Assembly (NCBI RefSeq): GCF_035609205.1
Contig: NZ_CP141184.1
Coordinates: 3,376,501 to 3,440,500, forward strand
Origin: Hymenobacter sp. GOD-10R
GTDB taxonomy: Bacteria; Bacteroidota; Bacteroidia; Cytophagales; Hymenobacteraceae
Reading direction: 5' to 3'
Length of the DNA: 64,000 bases
Both the position numbers and the translations under genes were made by a program. Below are positions 8,818 through 16,262 of this stretch, piece after piece. Position 1 is the first letter of the stretch, and each line of letters begins with the position of its first letter. The notes beneath the pieces were generated by a model, which was not told the DNA's origin, made no database searches, and worked only from the letters and a program-made list of their open reading frames with translations.

Positions 8818-9807
8818 ATGAATTTCTTTGCTACAGTTATGTGGACGGCTACCCCCGTGCTCTATGATTTTGGATTTTTCCAGCTCACCTGGTACGGGCT
8901 GTTCTTCATGTCAGGCTTTGTGTTTGGCTCCTTTATCATAGCGCACATCTACCGAACGGAAAAGGTAGCCGCTAAGTGGGTAGATGCGCTTATCCCCTAC
9001 ATGCTGTTCGGGACCGTGTTGGGTGCTCGCCTGGGGCATTGCCTCTTTTATGATTGGGATTACTACTCGCAGCATCCGATGGAAATCTTCTTTGTCTTTC
9101 CGTGGGCCGGGCTGGCTAGCCACGGGGCCATTATTGGGATTTTGCTGGCCATCTGGCTATTCAGTCGCCGCCACCGCTTTGACTATCTCTGGCTACTGGA
9201 CCGCATGGCCATCGTGGCCGCAGTGGGCTGCGCCTGCATCCGATTGGGCAACCTGATGAACTCGGAGATTATTGGCCAGCCTACGCACGTGCCGTGGGCG
9301 TTTGTGTTCCCCCGGGCCACAGGACACCTACAGACACCGACGTTCCCGGCCCCTCCCGGAGCTGTACTGGTGCAACGACACCTGGAACTTGGCGGGCAAA
9401 AGTTGGAACTACTTTCACCGGGTCAGTGGCATACCGCCTCCTGGCAGATGGCGGTACCTCGCCACCCCACACAAATTTATGAGTCGCTGTTCTGTGTGTT
9501 TCTGTTCCTGCTGCTATTCGGGTTGTGGAAGAAATACCAGGAGAAAACGCCACGTGGCCTGCTGTTTGGTTTGTTTGTAACCCTAGAATTCTCGTTTCGT
9601 GTTGGCGTGGAGTTTCTCAAAGAAGACCAAGTAGCGTTTGAGAAGAGCCTGCTGCTCAACATGGGCCAATTGCTGAGCCTGCCCCTAATTGCCCTTGGCT
9701 TGTGGGTAGTGCTGCGCGCAGGCAAATGGCGGGGAAACCCCTACGGATATGCCCCACGCGAGGTAGACTCCACCTTCATGCTTTCCTCGGAATCGCAACC
9801 TACCTAG
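8818..9807 (+). CDS. lgt: Prolipoprotein diacylglyceryl transferase
   Basis: 329 residues with about seven membrane helices. The enzyme moves a diacylglyceryl group from phosphatidylglycerol to the lipobox cysteine of prolipoproteins in the inner membrane. Family signatures are visible: WYGLFFMSGF near the N-terminus, LASHGAIIGILLAIWLFSRR containing the catalytic His-Gly segment, CIRLGNLMNSEIIGQPT matching the RxGNxxNxE Lgt signature, and RHPTQIYESL. It is longer than E. coli Lgt (291) because of an insertion around residues 160-200, common in Bacteroidota. It is a single gene with a 150-bp upstream gap. Confidence 0.96.
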   Translation: MNFFATVMWTATPVLYDFGFFQLTWYGLFFMSGFVFGSFIIAHIYRTEKVAAKWVDALIPYMLFGTVLGARLGHCLFYDWDYYSQHPMEIFFVFPWAGLASHGAIIGILLAIWLFSRRHRFDYLWLLDRMAIVAAVGCACIRLGNLMNSEIIGQPTHVPWAFVFPRATGHLQTPTFPAPPGAVLVQRHLELGGQKLELLSPGQWHTASWQMAVPRHPTQIYESLFCVFLFLLLFGLWKKYQEKTPRGLLFGLFVTLEFSFRVGVEFLKEDQVAFEKSLLLNMGQLLSLPLIALGLWVVLRAGKWRGNPYGYAPREVDSTFMLSSESQPT

Positions 9808-9855
9808 GTGGCACTATGAGCAGAACCGCAGCAAGGCTTCCAGCCAAACTGGTTG

Positions 9856-10156
9856 CTACACTTTGCCAAGCAAGTCGTTTAGCGCCTCGGTCATTGAAGG
9901 ATGAATGTAAAAGTGTCGCGCAGAACCTCGTAGCGCACGCCCGCCTTCATAGTCACCTGCACAGTAGTAGTAACCTCTCCTGCTTCAGCACAGAACAGCG
10001 GGCAGCCTAGTATCTGGCCGGTGCCTTCTTCAACCACAGCCTTCAGCAATCAAGTGGACTCCTGCAGCATCTGCGCTGGCATGGTCGCTACCCGTACTTG
10101 GTAGCCCTGGGCACGAGCCTCCCGCTCGCGCAGCCCCCGTGGGCAAACGGCGGTGT
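9856..10156 (-). pseudogene. Remnant of a pyridine nucleotide-disulfide oxidoreductase (dihydrolipoamide dehydrogenase/mercuric reductase-like), C-terminal dimerisation domain
   Basis: On the minus strand, pieces of one dimerisation domain appear in order in different frames: TPPFAHGGL, then LREREARAQGYQVRVATM, then LLKAVVEEGTGQILGCPLF, CAEAGEVTTTVQVTMKAG, VLRDTFTF, and after a one-base frame change YIHPSMTEALNDLLGKV with a stop at 9856. An in-frame TGA, probably a former CGA, falls between QEST and LLKAVV. The order and the motifs (GQILG, LRD..F.HPSM.E.LND) match the C-terminus of flavoprotein disulfide reductases. The FAD and NAD domains are missing. This explains the otherwise empty 465 bp between lgt and the propeller lipoprotein. 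Confidence 0.82.
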
Positions 10157-10272
10157 TAGAAACTCTTTCCGGCTCAGTAGAGCAAGCTTTCTACGACGAA
10201 GGCCTGCTCTACTGACCAATTTGAAGCGCAACAAGCAACCCGCTAAAAGCAGCCTGCTCCCTCCTTACCCTG

Positions 10273-11244
10273 CTAGGGAATCGTTACGCGCGAAACGGTG
10301 AACGGCAAGGTGGGCAGTGCTGGCGGAGGCGTGGTACCCGTAGGCCGCAGGTTCAGTTGCGAATTAACCACGAGGAAGTAGTCGCCGGCCCGCGCAATTG
10401 TGGTGTTGAACTTCAGCTGGTTGCCGAAGCCAGCCCCGACGGTGCCTTGGGTATACGTGTTGTTTAGCTGCACCGGAAAAAGCTGCCCCGTCACGTTACG
10501 CGAAACGTAGAGGGTGGTGCCACTCAGCCACAAACCATCACCAGCCGTGACGGGTTGATCGAGCTGAATTTCCGTGATGGCCTTGCTGCTACGGTCGATG
10601 CGAAACAGCTTACCCGTATTGGAAATAACTAGGATCAAGTAACGGCCATCGGCCGTCAAGGCGATGCCGTTGGCGTTGAAGCCCGCGCCGTAGGGAATCT
10701 GCTGGTCGGTGAAGGCGAGCCACTCCTCGACGTCGCCGGGTGTGGCCGTTCCTACGGCCGCTCGGTAGATCTTCTGCACGCGCGAGTCAGTGAAATAGAT
10801 GTAGTTAGCATCGACTGCACAGTCGTTGATAAAACCAGAGCCAAATAGTGCTTTGGTATCCCACGTTTTGATCAAACTCCCCTGCGGGCTCAGCACGTGA
10901 ATCTTGTTTTCTTGCCCGCCAGCAATCCACAAGCGGTTCTGGGCATCGGTTTTCATGCCTCGGCAATCCAGACGGCCCTGCGCTGCACCCGCGGCAAAGA
11001 GGCTCGCGGTCCCACTCGCGACGCCCACTTGGATGACGTCGCCATTGAGGGTGCTACCCACATAGAAAACGCCTTTTCGGGAGTTGTAGGCAATGCCTTC
11101 GGGAAACAGCTGGTCACCTGGCAACTTGTAGGTTTCTTGTTGGACCAGAATCGAATTCAGCGGGTTTTCCCCGTCGAACTCTGGCGTGCAAGCCGCGCCG
11201 TTGAGCAGGAGCGCAGCCATAAATAGTAACAGTTTATTTCGCAT
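10273..11244 (-). CDS. Secreted lipoprotein with an SMP-30/gluconolactonase-like beta-propeller
   Basis: 323 residues. The N-terminus MRNKLLLFMAALLLNGAAC is a lipoprotein signal with a lipobox ending in Cys19, so it should be anchored after Lgt processing. The mature part has propeller-like repeats: QLFPEGIAYNSRKGVFYVGS, ISNTGKLFRIDRSSKAIT and similar strands, with FINDCAVDANYIYFTDS. This pattern fits the SMP-30/NHL-like superfamily. Some members are lactonases, but no catalytic residues can be assigned here. It is divergently oriented from the F420-type reductase gene across a 405-bp gap. Confidence 0.75.
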   Translation of the reverse strand: MRNKLLLFMAALLLNGAACTPEFDGENPLNSILVQQETYKLPGDQLFPEGIAYNSRKGVFYVGSTLNGDVIQVGVASGTASLFAAGAAQGRLDCRGMKTDAQNRLWIAGGQENKIHVLSPQGSLIKTWDTKALFGSGFINDCAVDANYIYFTDSRVQKIYRAAVGTATPGDVEEWLAFTDQQIPYGAGFNANGIALTADGRYLILVISNTGKLFRIDRSSKAITEIQLDQPVTAGDGLWLSGTTLYVSRNVTGQLFPVQLNNTYTQGTVGAGFGNQLKFNTTIARAGDYFLVVNSQLNLRPTGTTPPPALPTLPFTVSRVTIP

Positions 11245-11649
11245 GGTGGAGTGGGTTTGTGAAGTACATAGTTCACCTTGAACGCACTATGCGCAAAAGT
11301 GGATGCGTCTCCAAGCTGAACTAGTAAGCCAGTGCTATTCGGCATTTCGTGGGACGCCGTTTTAAGGGGGGCTAGCTCGTAGTCCGGAGCTTCGTATAAT
11401 ACGGAAGGTCCTGAAACCAAGAGTAGCGAATCACGTCCGGATGAGGCAATCAACGGTAGAAAACAGGAGCTTGACGGAGACTTACACTGGCGCGTCGCCA
11501 AGTTCCCCTTGCAAGGAAGCCGCTTTCGAGTAAGCAAGCACTCCAGCACCGCGCGACGACGCGCGAAAACAATCGGATGGCTAGATGGTCTTAGATAACG
11601 CCGCGGCGCGAAGCCGTTGCTCAACCCGTACCTATCACCCTCCTCCCCT
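11245..11649. other. Long divergent intergenic region without a recognised gene
   Basis: 405 bp separate the lipoprotein gene (minus strand) from the reductase gene (plus strand). A CACTTTTG element on the minus strand (11294-11301 in plus coordinates) could be the lipoprotein -7 element, but no -33 TTG or palindrome is at the expected distance. I see no credible coding sequence; a minus-strand open frame here lacks family similarity and overlaps the reductase gene. Confidence 0.5.
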
Positions 11650-12375
11650 ATGAAAATTGGAATTATCGGCGCCGGCCACATTGGCAGCGCTTTAGCCGTG
11701 CGGCTCGTTAGCCTAGGCCATTCCGTGCAAATTGCCAACTCGCGCGGCCCCGAAACGCTGGGCGACGTGGCCCAGAAAACCGGTGCTACCCCGGTCACCG
11801 CTAAGGAGGCGGCTCACTACGGCGACATCATCGTGGTCACCATTCCACTGATAAACATCCCCGATCTGCCCCAAGACTTATTCGACGGCGTGTCAGCCGA
11901 GGTGCCGGTGATTGACACCAGCAATTACTACCCGCACTTGCGCGATGGCCACCTGCCCGAGCTGGAAAGTGGTACTCTCACCGAGAGCGAGTGGGTGCAG
12001 CAGCACCTAGGCCGGCCGGTAGTGAAAGTGTTCAATAATATTCTGGCCGACCACCTCGAAAAAGCAGGACAGCCCGCCGGCACGCCCAGTCGCATCGCCC
12101 TGCCCGTGGCCGGCGACGATGCCGATGCCAAGCAGAAAGTGATGGCTCTGGTCGAGGAGCTAGGCTTCGATGCCCTAGATGGCGGCAGCCTACACGAATC
12201 TTGGCGGCAGCAGCCCGGCACGCCAGCGTACTGCACCGATATGCACGCCACTGAGCTGCGGCAGAACCTGGATAGCCTCGGTACCGAACGCACTGAAGCG
12301 CAGCACGCGCAATTCTTGGCCAACCACGCGGAGCAAGAGAAGCAGATGGAAGCGCAAGGCATTCGGCTGAAATAG
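11650..12375 (+). CDS. NAD(P)-binding reductase of the NADPH-dependent F420 reductase family
   Basis: 241 residues from the ATG at 11650. It starts with a Rossmann motif KIGIIGAGHIGSALAVRL and contains IANSRGPETL, VVTIPLINIPDLP and VVKVFNNILADHL, the layout of the F420-dependent NADP reductase-like family (also found in IspD/ProC-like folds). Bacteria of this group are not known to make F420, so the cofactor partner is probably different; in Bacteroidota such proteins are uncharacterised oxidoreductases. A second member lies at 24055-24654. A strong hairpin terminator follows 33 bp after the stop. Confidence 0.85.
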   Translation: MKIGIIGAGHIGSALAVRLVSLGHSVQIANSRGPETLGDVAQKTGATPVTAKEAAHYGDIIVVTIPLINIPDLPQDLFDGVSAEVPVIDTSNYYPHLRDGHLPELESGTLTESEWVQQHLGRPVVKVFNNILADHLEKAGQPAGTPSRIALPVAGDDADAKQKVMALVEELGFDALDGGSLHESWRQQPGTPAYCTDMHATELRQNLDSLGTERTEAQHAQFLANHAEQEKQMEAQGIRLK

Positions 12376-12408
12376 CCGCAGTCGAAAGTAGCGGCGAAGC
12401 CGCTTGTT

Positions 12409-12470
12409 GGCCTAGCTCTACCCCAGGTGCCGCAGTATTGTTGCTGCGCACTTGGGGTAGAGCTAGGCCT
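12409..12470 (+). terminator. Strong intrinsic terminator
   Basis: A long hairpin pairs GGCCTAGCTCTACCCCA with TGGGGTAGAGCTAGGCC around a GC-rich inner stem (CGCAG/CTGCG), and a T-rich run follows on the plus strand. It ends the reductase gene and can also serve the convergent ribokinase gene. Confidence 0.9.
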
Positions 12471-12515
12471 TCTTTTTCTTCCGTTTTTACCTTGGCTTAC
12501 GTACTACAGGCTTAG

Positions 12516-13454
12516 CTATTTACCTGTCGGTACAGGCATGACCTCGTGCCTATAAGGGGCAGAAACCTGTGCACCCAGTCGGGTCACGGCAACCGCGGCC
12601 GCCTGGCAGGCAAACTCTGCTGCCTGCTCCCAGTCCCAACCGTGCGTCAGGGCGACGGCCAACGCGCCGGTAAATACGTCGCCGGCGGCGGTGGTATCTA
12701 CCGCCTGCACGCGCGGCGCCGGTACCAGCCCCGTGTAGGTAGCTGTATGGACAAACGCCCCTTGCGCGCCTAGCGTCACCACGACGTTCTGCACGCCCCG
12801 CTCACGCAAGACCTGCGCCGCTACCTGTGCCGAGTCGGCGTCCCGCACGGGGATACCCGTGAGCAGTTCTGCTTCGGTTTCATTGGGCGTCAGCAGAAAC
12901 AAGTCGCGGTACATGGCTTCGGGCAGCGGTTGAGCCGGCGCCGGGTTCAGCACCACCCTTTTATTCCGCTGGCGGGCCCATTCTACTAAGTAGACCACGG
13001 TGAGCAGCGGGATTTCCAGTTGTACCACAAGCAACGTCGCTTCCTCGAGCAGGGCCATGGCCTCGTCGATGTCGGCAGGCAGCAACTCATGGTTGGCACC
13101 CGGCGCCACCACAATCGTGTTCTGGCCCTCAGCGTTAATTGTGATCAAGGCCACGCCCGAAGCCGCCTCAGCATGCTGAGACACGTGGGTGGTAGCTAGG
13201 CCTTCCTGCTGCAAATTCGCCAGTGCCTGTTGGCCAAACTCGTCGCGCCCTACTTTGCCTACGAGCGCGACGCGGGCGCCTAACCGAGCCGCAGCGACGG
13301 CTTGATTAGCCCCTTTGCCGCCGGGGAACACCTGAAAGCCGCCGCCCAGGCAGGTTTCGCCTGGCACGGGGAAGTGGGGCGTGTGCACGACCAGATCGGT
13401 GTTGACGCTACCGACAATCACTAGCAAAGGACTCGTTGCTTCCATAGTATTCAT
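12516..13454 (-). CDS. rbsK: Ribokinase (PfkB family)
   Basis: 312 residues from the ATG at 13454 (MNTMEATSPLL); longer upstream starts would add residues unlike the family. It phosphorylates D-ribose to ribose 5-phosphate. Signatures: VIVGSVNTDLVVHTPHFP at the start, FPGGKGANQAVAAARLG (PfkB signature 1), and DTTAAGDVFTGALAVAL (signature 2) with the catalytic Asp. The length and the MNGD-like start agree with RbsK. No ribose transporter or regulator is adjacent, so it acts as a stand-alone kinase gene, perhaps in nucleoside salvage. It converges on the terminator at 12409-12470. Confidence 0.93.
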   Translation of the reverse strand: MNTMEATSPLLVIVGSVNTDLVVHTPHFPVPGETCLGGGFQVFPGGKGANQAVAAARLGARVALVGKVGRDEFGQQALANLQQEGLATTHVSQHAEAASGVALITINAEGQNTIVVAPGANHELLPADIDEAMALLEEATLLVVQLEIPLLTVVYLVEWARQRNKRVVLNPAPAQPLPEAMYRDLFLLTPNETEAELLTGIPVRDADSAQVAAQVLRERGVQNVVVTLGAQGAFVHTATYTGLVPAPRVQAVDTTAAGDVFTGALAVALTHGWDWEQAAEFACQAAAVAVTRLGAQVSAPYRHEVMPVPTGK

Positions 13455-13630
13455 GGGTAGAGTAACAGCTGCATACGTCATTAGATCAGTTGCCTTAACA
13501 AAGCCGTGTTCGTGCAAGTCTTTCGAAGATACAACTCAGGTTAGTACGAGTACGAGGTAGACATATTCCTAGAAGTACACACCCTGCTTAGGTGGACAGT
13601 TGGAGCGCAGATAAGTCATCGCCGCATTTA

Positions 13631-13675
13631 TTGATTAATGTCAAGAAAACGGCTTGTGGCCTAGGTGCACCTTTG
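13631..13675 (+). promoter_or_regulatory. FNR-like box plus -7 element upstream of the LLM oxidoreductase gene
   Basis: TTGATTAATGTCAA (13631-13644) is a TTGAY-N4-GTCAA palindrome centred at 13637.5. CACCTTTG (13668-13675), close to TAnnTTTG, is centred 34 bp downstream. The same spacing occurs at four other promoters in the window. It lies 90 bp before the LLM gene start. The rest of the gap from 13455 holds nothing else I can identify. Confidence 0.75.
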
Positions 13676-13764
13676 CGTGGTTGCCTCGACACAGGGGCAC
13701 AACTCGGGCTACTCTCAATGCAGACGTAGCCACGGGATAAAACTTCACGCTAACGCAAGGTTTT

Positions 13765-14796
13765 ATGCAAATAGGAATTGACAGCTTCGCAGCGGCGCTC
13801 TTGGATAATGGTACTGGCCGCACGCCTAGCAGGGCCGAGGCTATGAGTCAGCTACTCGACCGCATCGCCCTAGCCGACCAAGTGGGGCTGGATGTCTTTG
13901 GCATTGGCGAGCACCACAAAGCCGAATTTCTAGATTCGGCCCCCGCTGTGATTTTGGCGGCCGCGGCAGCTCGTACCCAACGCATACGACTGACCAGCGC
14001 CGTTACGGTGCTCAGCGCAGCCGACCCTGTGCGCGTGTTTCAGGAATTTGCCACCTTAGACTTGATTTCGCAGGGCCGGGCCGAAATGGTGGTGGGACGC
14101 GGCTCGTCGATTGAGGCGTTTCCATTGTTTGGGTTCGACCTAGATGACTACGATGCACTATTCAAGGAAAAGCTGGACCTGCTGCTAGCTATCCGGAGCG
14201 AGGAGCACCTGCGCTGGAAGGGCAAATTCCGACCGGCCCTGACCGGGCAGGGAATTTACCCCCGGCCTATGCAGCCGGTGCTGCCCATTTGGCTAGGGGT
14301 AGGCGGCACGCCGCAGTCCTTTGTTCGGGCTGGTACGCTAGGCCTGCCTCTCATGGTGGCCATTATTGGCGGCGATACCCACCGCTTCCGGCCGCTGGTA
14401 GACCTTTACCGGGAGGCCGGCCAGCGGGCCGGGTACACGCCTGAGCGGCTACAAGTAGGCTTACACTCGCTGGGCTACGTGGCCGATACCACGACCGAAG
14501 CCGTGGAGGACTTTTACCCGGGCTACGCCCGCACCTTCACCAACCGGGCCAAGGAACGCGGCGGCTCGCCCGTGACCCGTGCCCAGTTCAATGCCCAGGT
14601 CGGCCCCCTAGGGGCGCTGCTGGTGGGCAATCCGGAGGAAGTGGCGGCCAAGATTCTGCGCCACGGCGAGGCCCTAGGCGGCATTTCGCGGGTGACCTTC
14701 CAGCTGGATGTGGCTACCCTACCCCACGTCAAACTCCTGCGGGCCATAGAGTTGCTGGGCACGCGGGTGGCTCCGCTGCTTCGACAGGAGGCTTAA
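13765..14796 (+). CDS. LLM class flavin-dependent oxidoreductase (luciferase-like)
   Basis: 343 residues. The family is FMNH2- or F420-dependent with a TIM-barrel fold like bacterial luciferase. Visible features are GLDVFGIGEHHKAEF near residue 50 (the conserved GEHH), RIRLTSAVTVLSAADPVRVF, GRAEMVVGRGSSIEAFPLFG, and LPIWLGVGGTPQSFVRAG. The last part, GALLVGNPEEVAAKILRH, is the usual C-terminal segment. The substrate cannot be deduced. The FNR-like promoter box upstream places it in the same presumed regulon as the pirin, SDR and zinc-finger operons. The following SRPBCC gene is 162 bp away. Confidence 0.93.
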   Translation: MQIGIDSFAAALLDNGTGRTPSRAEAMSQLLDRIALADQVGLDVFGIGEHHKAEFLDSAPAVILAAAAARTQRIRLTSAVTVLSAADPVRVFQEFATLDLISQGRAEMVVGRGSSIEAFPLFGFDLDDYDALFKEKLDLLLAIRSEEHLRWKGKFRPALTGQGIYPRPMQPVLPIWLGVGGTPQSFVRAGTLGLPLMVAIIGGDTHRFRPLVDLYREAGQRAGYTPERLQVGLHSLGYVADTTTEAVEDFYPGYARTFTNRAKERGGSPVTRAQFNAQVGPLGALLVGNPEEVAAKILRHGEALGGISRVTFQLDVATLPHVKLLRAIELLGTRVAPLLRQEA

Positions 14797-14958
14797 GAGC
14801 TATTCAGTTCTGGATATAGTAGCACTGCTAAGCTGGCTGGAAACGCCACCGACTGTCGCCACTTATGACCTAGTAGATATTTGATTTACAGTGAAATATC
14901 AGCTTTTCTTCTTCACATTGCCCGCTTCTGAACACAGGGCAGCATTCACTCCGCATCT

Positions 14959-15357
14959 ATGGCTAGCACTGTCACCAAAACTATTAACATCAAAGCCAGC
15001 CCCGAGCGGGTGTGGGACTTCCTTAACGACTTGGCTAATTGGCCGCAATGGGCTATTCACAATGTATTCAGCGCCACGCCAGGCGAAAACGGGTACTGGC
15101 TCATGGAAGGGCCTAGGGGTACCCAGCACGTAAAAATGTTGTCGAACAAGGCTTTGGGCATCCTAGACCAAGAGTTTAATGACCCTGTGGAGGGCAACTG
15201 GCTAGTGCCGTGCCGAGTAGTAGCTGGCAGCGAAGGAGCGCACTTTATGATGACCTTCACCAAGCCGGAGGTGATGCCCGACGAGCCATTCTATAAGGCC
15301 GTCGAGCTGATTGAGCAGGAAATGGGCAAGCTGAAAGAGGTACTGGAGAATAGCTAG
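14959..15357 (+). CDS. SRPBCC family protein (polyketide cyclase/START-like)
   Basis: 132 residues from the ATG at 14959. The start ASTVTKTINIKASPERVWDF is the classic SRPBCC beginning, with LNDLANWPQWAIHNVFSA and a C-terminal amphipathic helix (IEQEMGKLKEVLE). Members bind hydrophobic ligands in a helix-grip cavity; no specific function can be given. It lies between the LLM oxidoreductase and a Crp/Fnr gene, with about 160 bp on either side, so operon membership is uncertain. Confidence 0.85.
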   Translation: MASTVTKTINIKASPERVWDFLNDLANWPQWAIHNVFSATPGENGYWLMEGPRGTQHVKMLSNKALGILDQEFNDPVEGNWLVPCRVVAGSEGAHFMMTFTKPEVMPDEPFYKAVELIEQEMGKLKEVLENS

Positions 15358-15393
15358 GCTAAAGCTTATGCTGGCTGGCGCTATTTAAAGCTG

Positions 15394-15415
15394 TTCGGCA
15401 AGCTCAGCATGACGG
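15394..15415. repeat. Partial copy of the dispersed hairpin repeat
   Basis: The segment starting TTCGGCAAGCTCAGCATGAC matches the right arm of the repeat at 4615-4651 apart from one base. Only one arm remains. It sits between the SRPBCC gene and a Crp/Fnr gene. Confidence 0.6.
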
Positions 15416-15520
15416 ATTAGCGCCAAAACGGCATCGGTCGAAACCGCTGGGGTCGCCGCGGCTAGTTGCTAGGTCGGCGCTATTAGGCTGCGTATTTTGC
15501 GGGTTGTATGAGGTTTCTAC

Positions 15521-16105
15521 ATGGTTGACGTATTTGAACAGTACCTGCGCCCCCACGTGCAGCTGACCGCCGATGAGTGGACGCGTTTGCGCAGGTGCTT
15601 GGCGCTGAGCAGCGCCAAGCACCTGCGCAAACGGCAGTTTTTGTTGCACGAAGGGCAGGTGTGGCAATCTTACGCCTTTGTGTGCCGAGGCTGCCTGCGG
15701 CAGTATACCATCGATGGTAAAGGGGTAGAGCACATGCTCAAATTCTCCATCGAAAACTGGTGGGCCGGCGACCGGGAAAGCCTCGTAACCGGCCAACCCT
15801 CACGCCAATATATTGACGCCTTGGAAGCTTCGGACGTGATGCTGTTTCCCAAGGCTGACTTCGACCAATTTGCCCGCGAGGTACCCGCCTTCCACGCGTT
15901 CATCGACGGGCTATTGGGCCGCACCTACCTAGCCAGCCAACGCCGGGTGCAGACGGCCATCAGCGCCGATGCGGAAACCAAGTACCGGGAGTTTGTGCAA
16001 ACCTATCCCCAACTCGCCCTGCGCGTGCCGCTGCGTATGATTGCCTCCTACCTAGGGCTCTCGGCCGAAACCCTCAGCCGCATTAGAGGGCTGAATATTA
16101 AATAG
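15521..16105 (+). CDS. Crp/Fnr family transcriptional regulator (paralogue 1)
   Basis: 194 residues. Residues about 20-120 form the cyclic-nucleotide-binding fold (HLRKRQFLLHEGQVWQSYAF, then GCLRQYTIDGKGVEHMLKF and ENWWAGDRESLVTGQPS). The C-terminus is a short helix-turn-helix ending ASYLGLSAETLSRIRG. The recognition helix has the FNR pattern Glu-x-x-Ser-Arg (E183, S186, R187), which reads TTGA half-sites. FNR-type N-terminal cysteines are absent, and the arginine of the CRP cAMP pocket is not obvious, so the ligand is unknown. A perfect 46-bp inverted repeat lies inside its coding sequence (15586-15631). Five more paralogues are in the window. Confidence 0.93.
   Translation: MVDVFEQYLRPHVQLTADEWTRLRRCLALSSAKHLRKRQFLLHEGQVWQSYAFVCRGCLRQYTIDGKGVEHMLKFSIENWWAGDRESLVTGQPSRQYIDALEASDVMLFPKADFDQFAREVPAFHAFIDGLLGRTYLASQRRVQTAISADAETKYREFVQTYPQLALRVPLRMIASYLGLSAETLSRIRGLNIK
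15586..15631. repeat. Perfect 22-bp inverted repeat with 2-nt loop inside a Crp/Fnr coding sequence
   Basis: The arm TTTGCGCAGGTGCTTGGCGC plus TG (15586-15607) is followed by AG and then its exact reverse complement (15610-15631). It encodes residues about 22-37 of paralogue 1, spanning RLRRCLALSSAKHLRK. A 22/22 match with a two-base loop is far beyond chance and would form a stable mRNA hairpin early in the gene. Confidence 0.9.
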
Positions 16106-16140
16106 GTAGCGCGGGCCGCCAGCGGCGCTCCGCCAAAAGG

Positions 16141-16208
16141 CTTGACTTATGTCAAGGCGTTTTTCCACAAATGTCAAGAATGTGCCCCTAGGGGCTCTTC
16201 TACCTTTG
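16141..16208 (+). promoter_or_regulatory. Tandem FNR-like boxes plus -7 element upstream of the TPR histidine kinase
   Basis: A full box CTTGACTTATGTCAAGG lies at 16141-16157 (centre 16148.5). A second, half-conserved box with ACAAATGTCAAG is centred at 16170.5. TACCTTTG, an exact TAnnTTTG element, is at 16201-16208, centred 34 bp after the second box. The boxes are 22 bp apart, two helical turns. Transcription would start near 16211, which excludes the ATG at 16149 as the kinase start. Confidence 0.78.
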
Positions 16209-16262
16209 TATCATCAGCAAGGCACTAATTTTTCGCTATCAGTTCGCCCTACTTATTACTCC

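Noticed and set aside
9702..10010. 102-residue plus-strand open frame after lgt
   Set aside because: It overlaps the end of lgt and lies antisense to the decayed flavoprotein remnant, which explains the sequence better.
11157..11798. 213-residue minus-strand open frame
   Set aside because: It overlaps the N-terminus of the reductase and the lipoprotein signal in other frames and shows no family similarity.
16149..16262. ATG at 16149 as start of the TPR histidine kinase
   Set aside because: It lies within the FNR-like operator and upstream of the -7 element; the following 38 residues do not look like a signal peptide, whereas the GTG at 16263 begins one.
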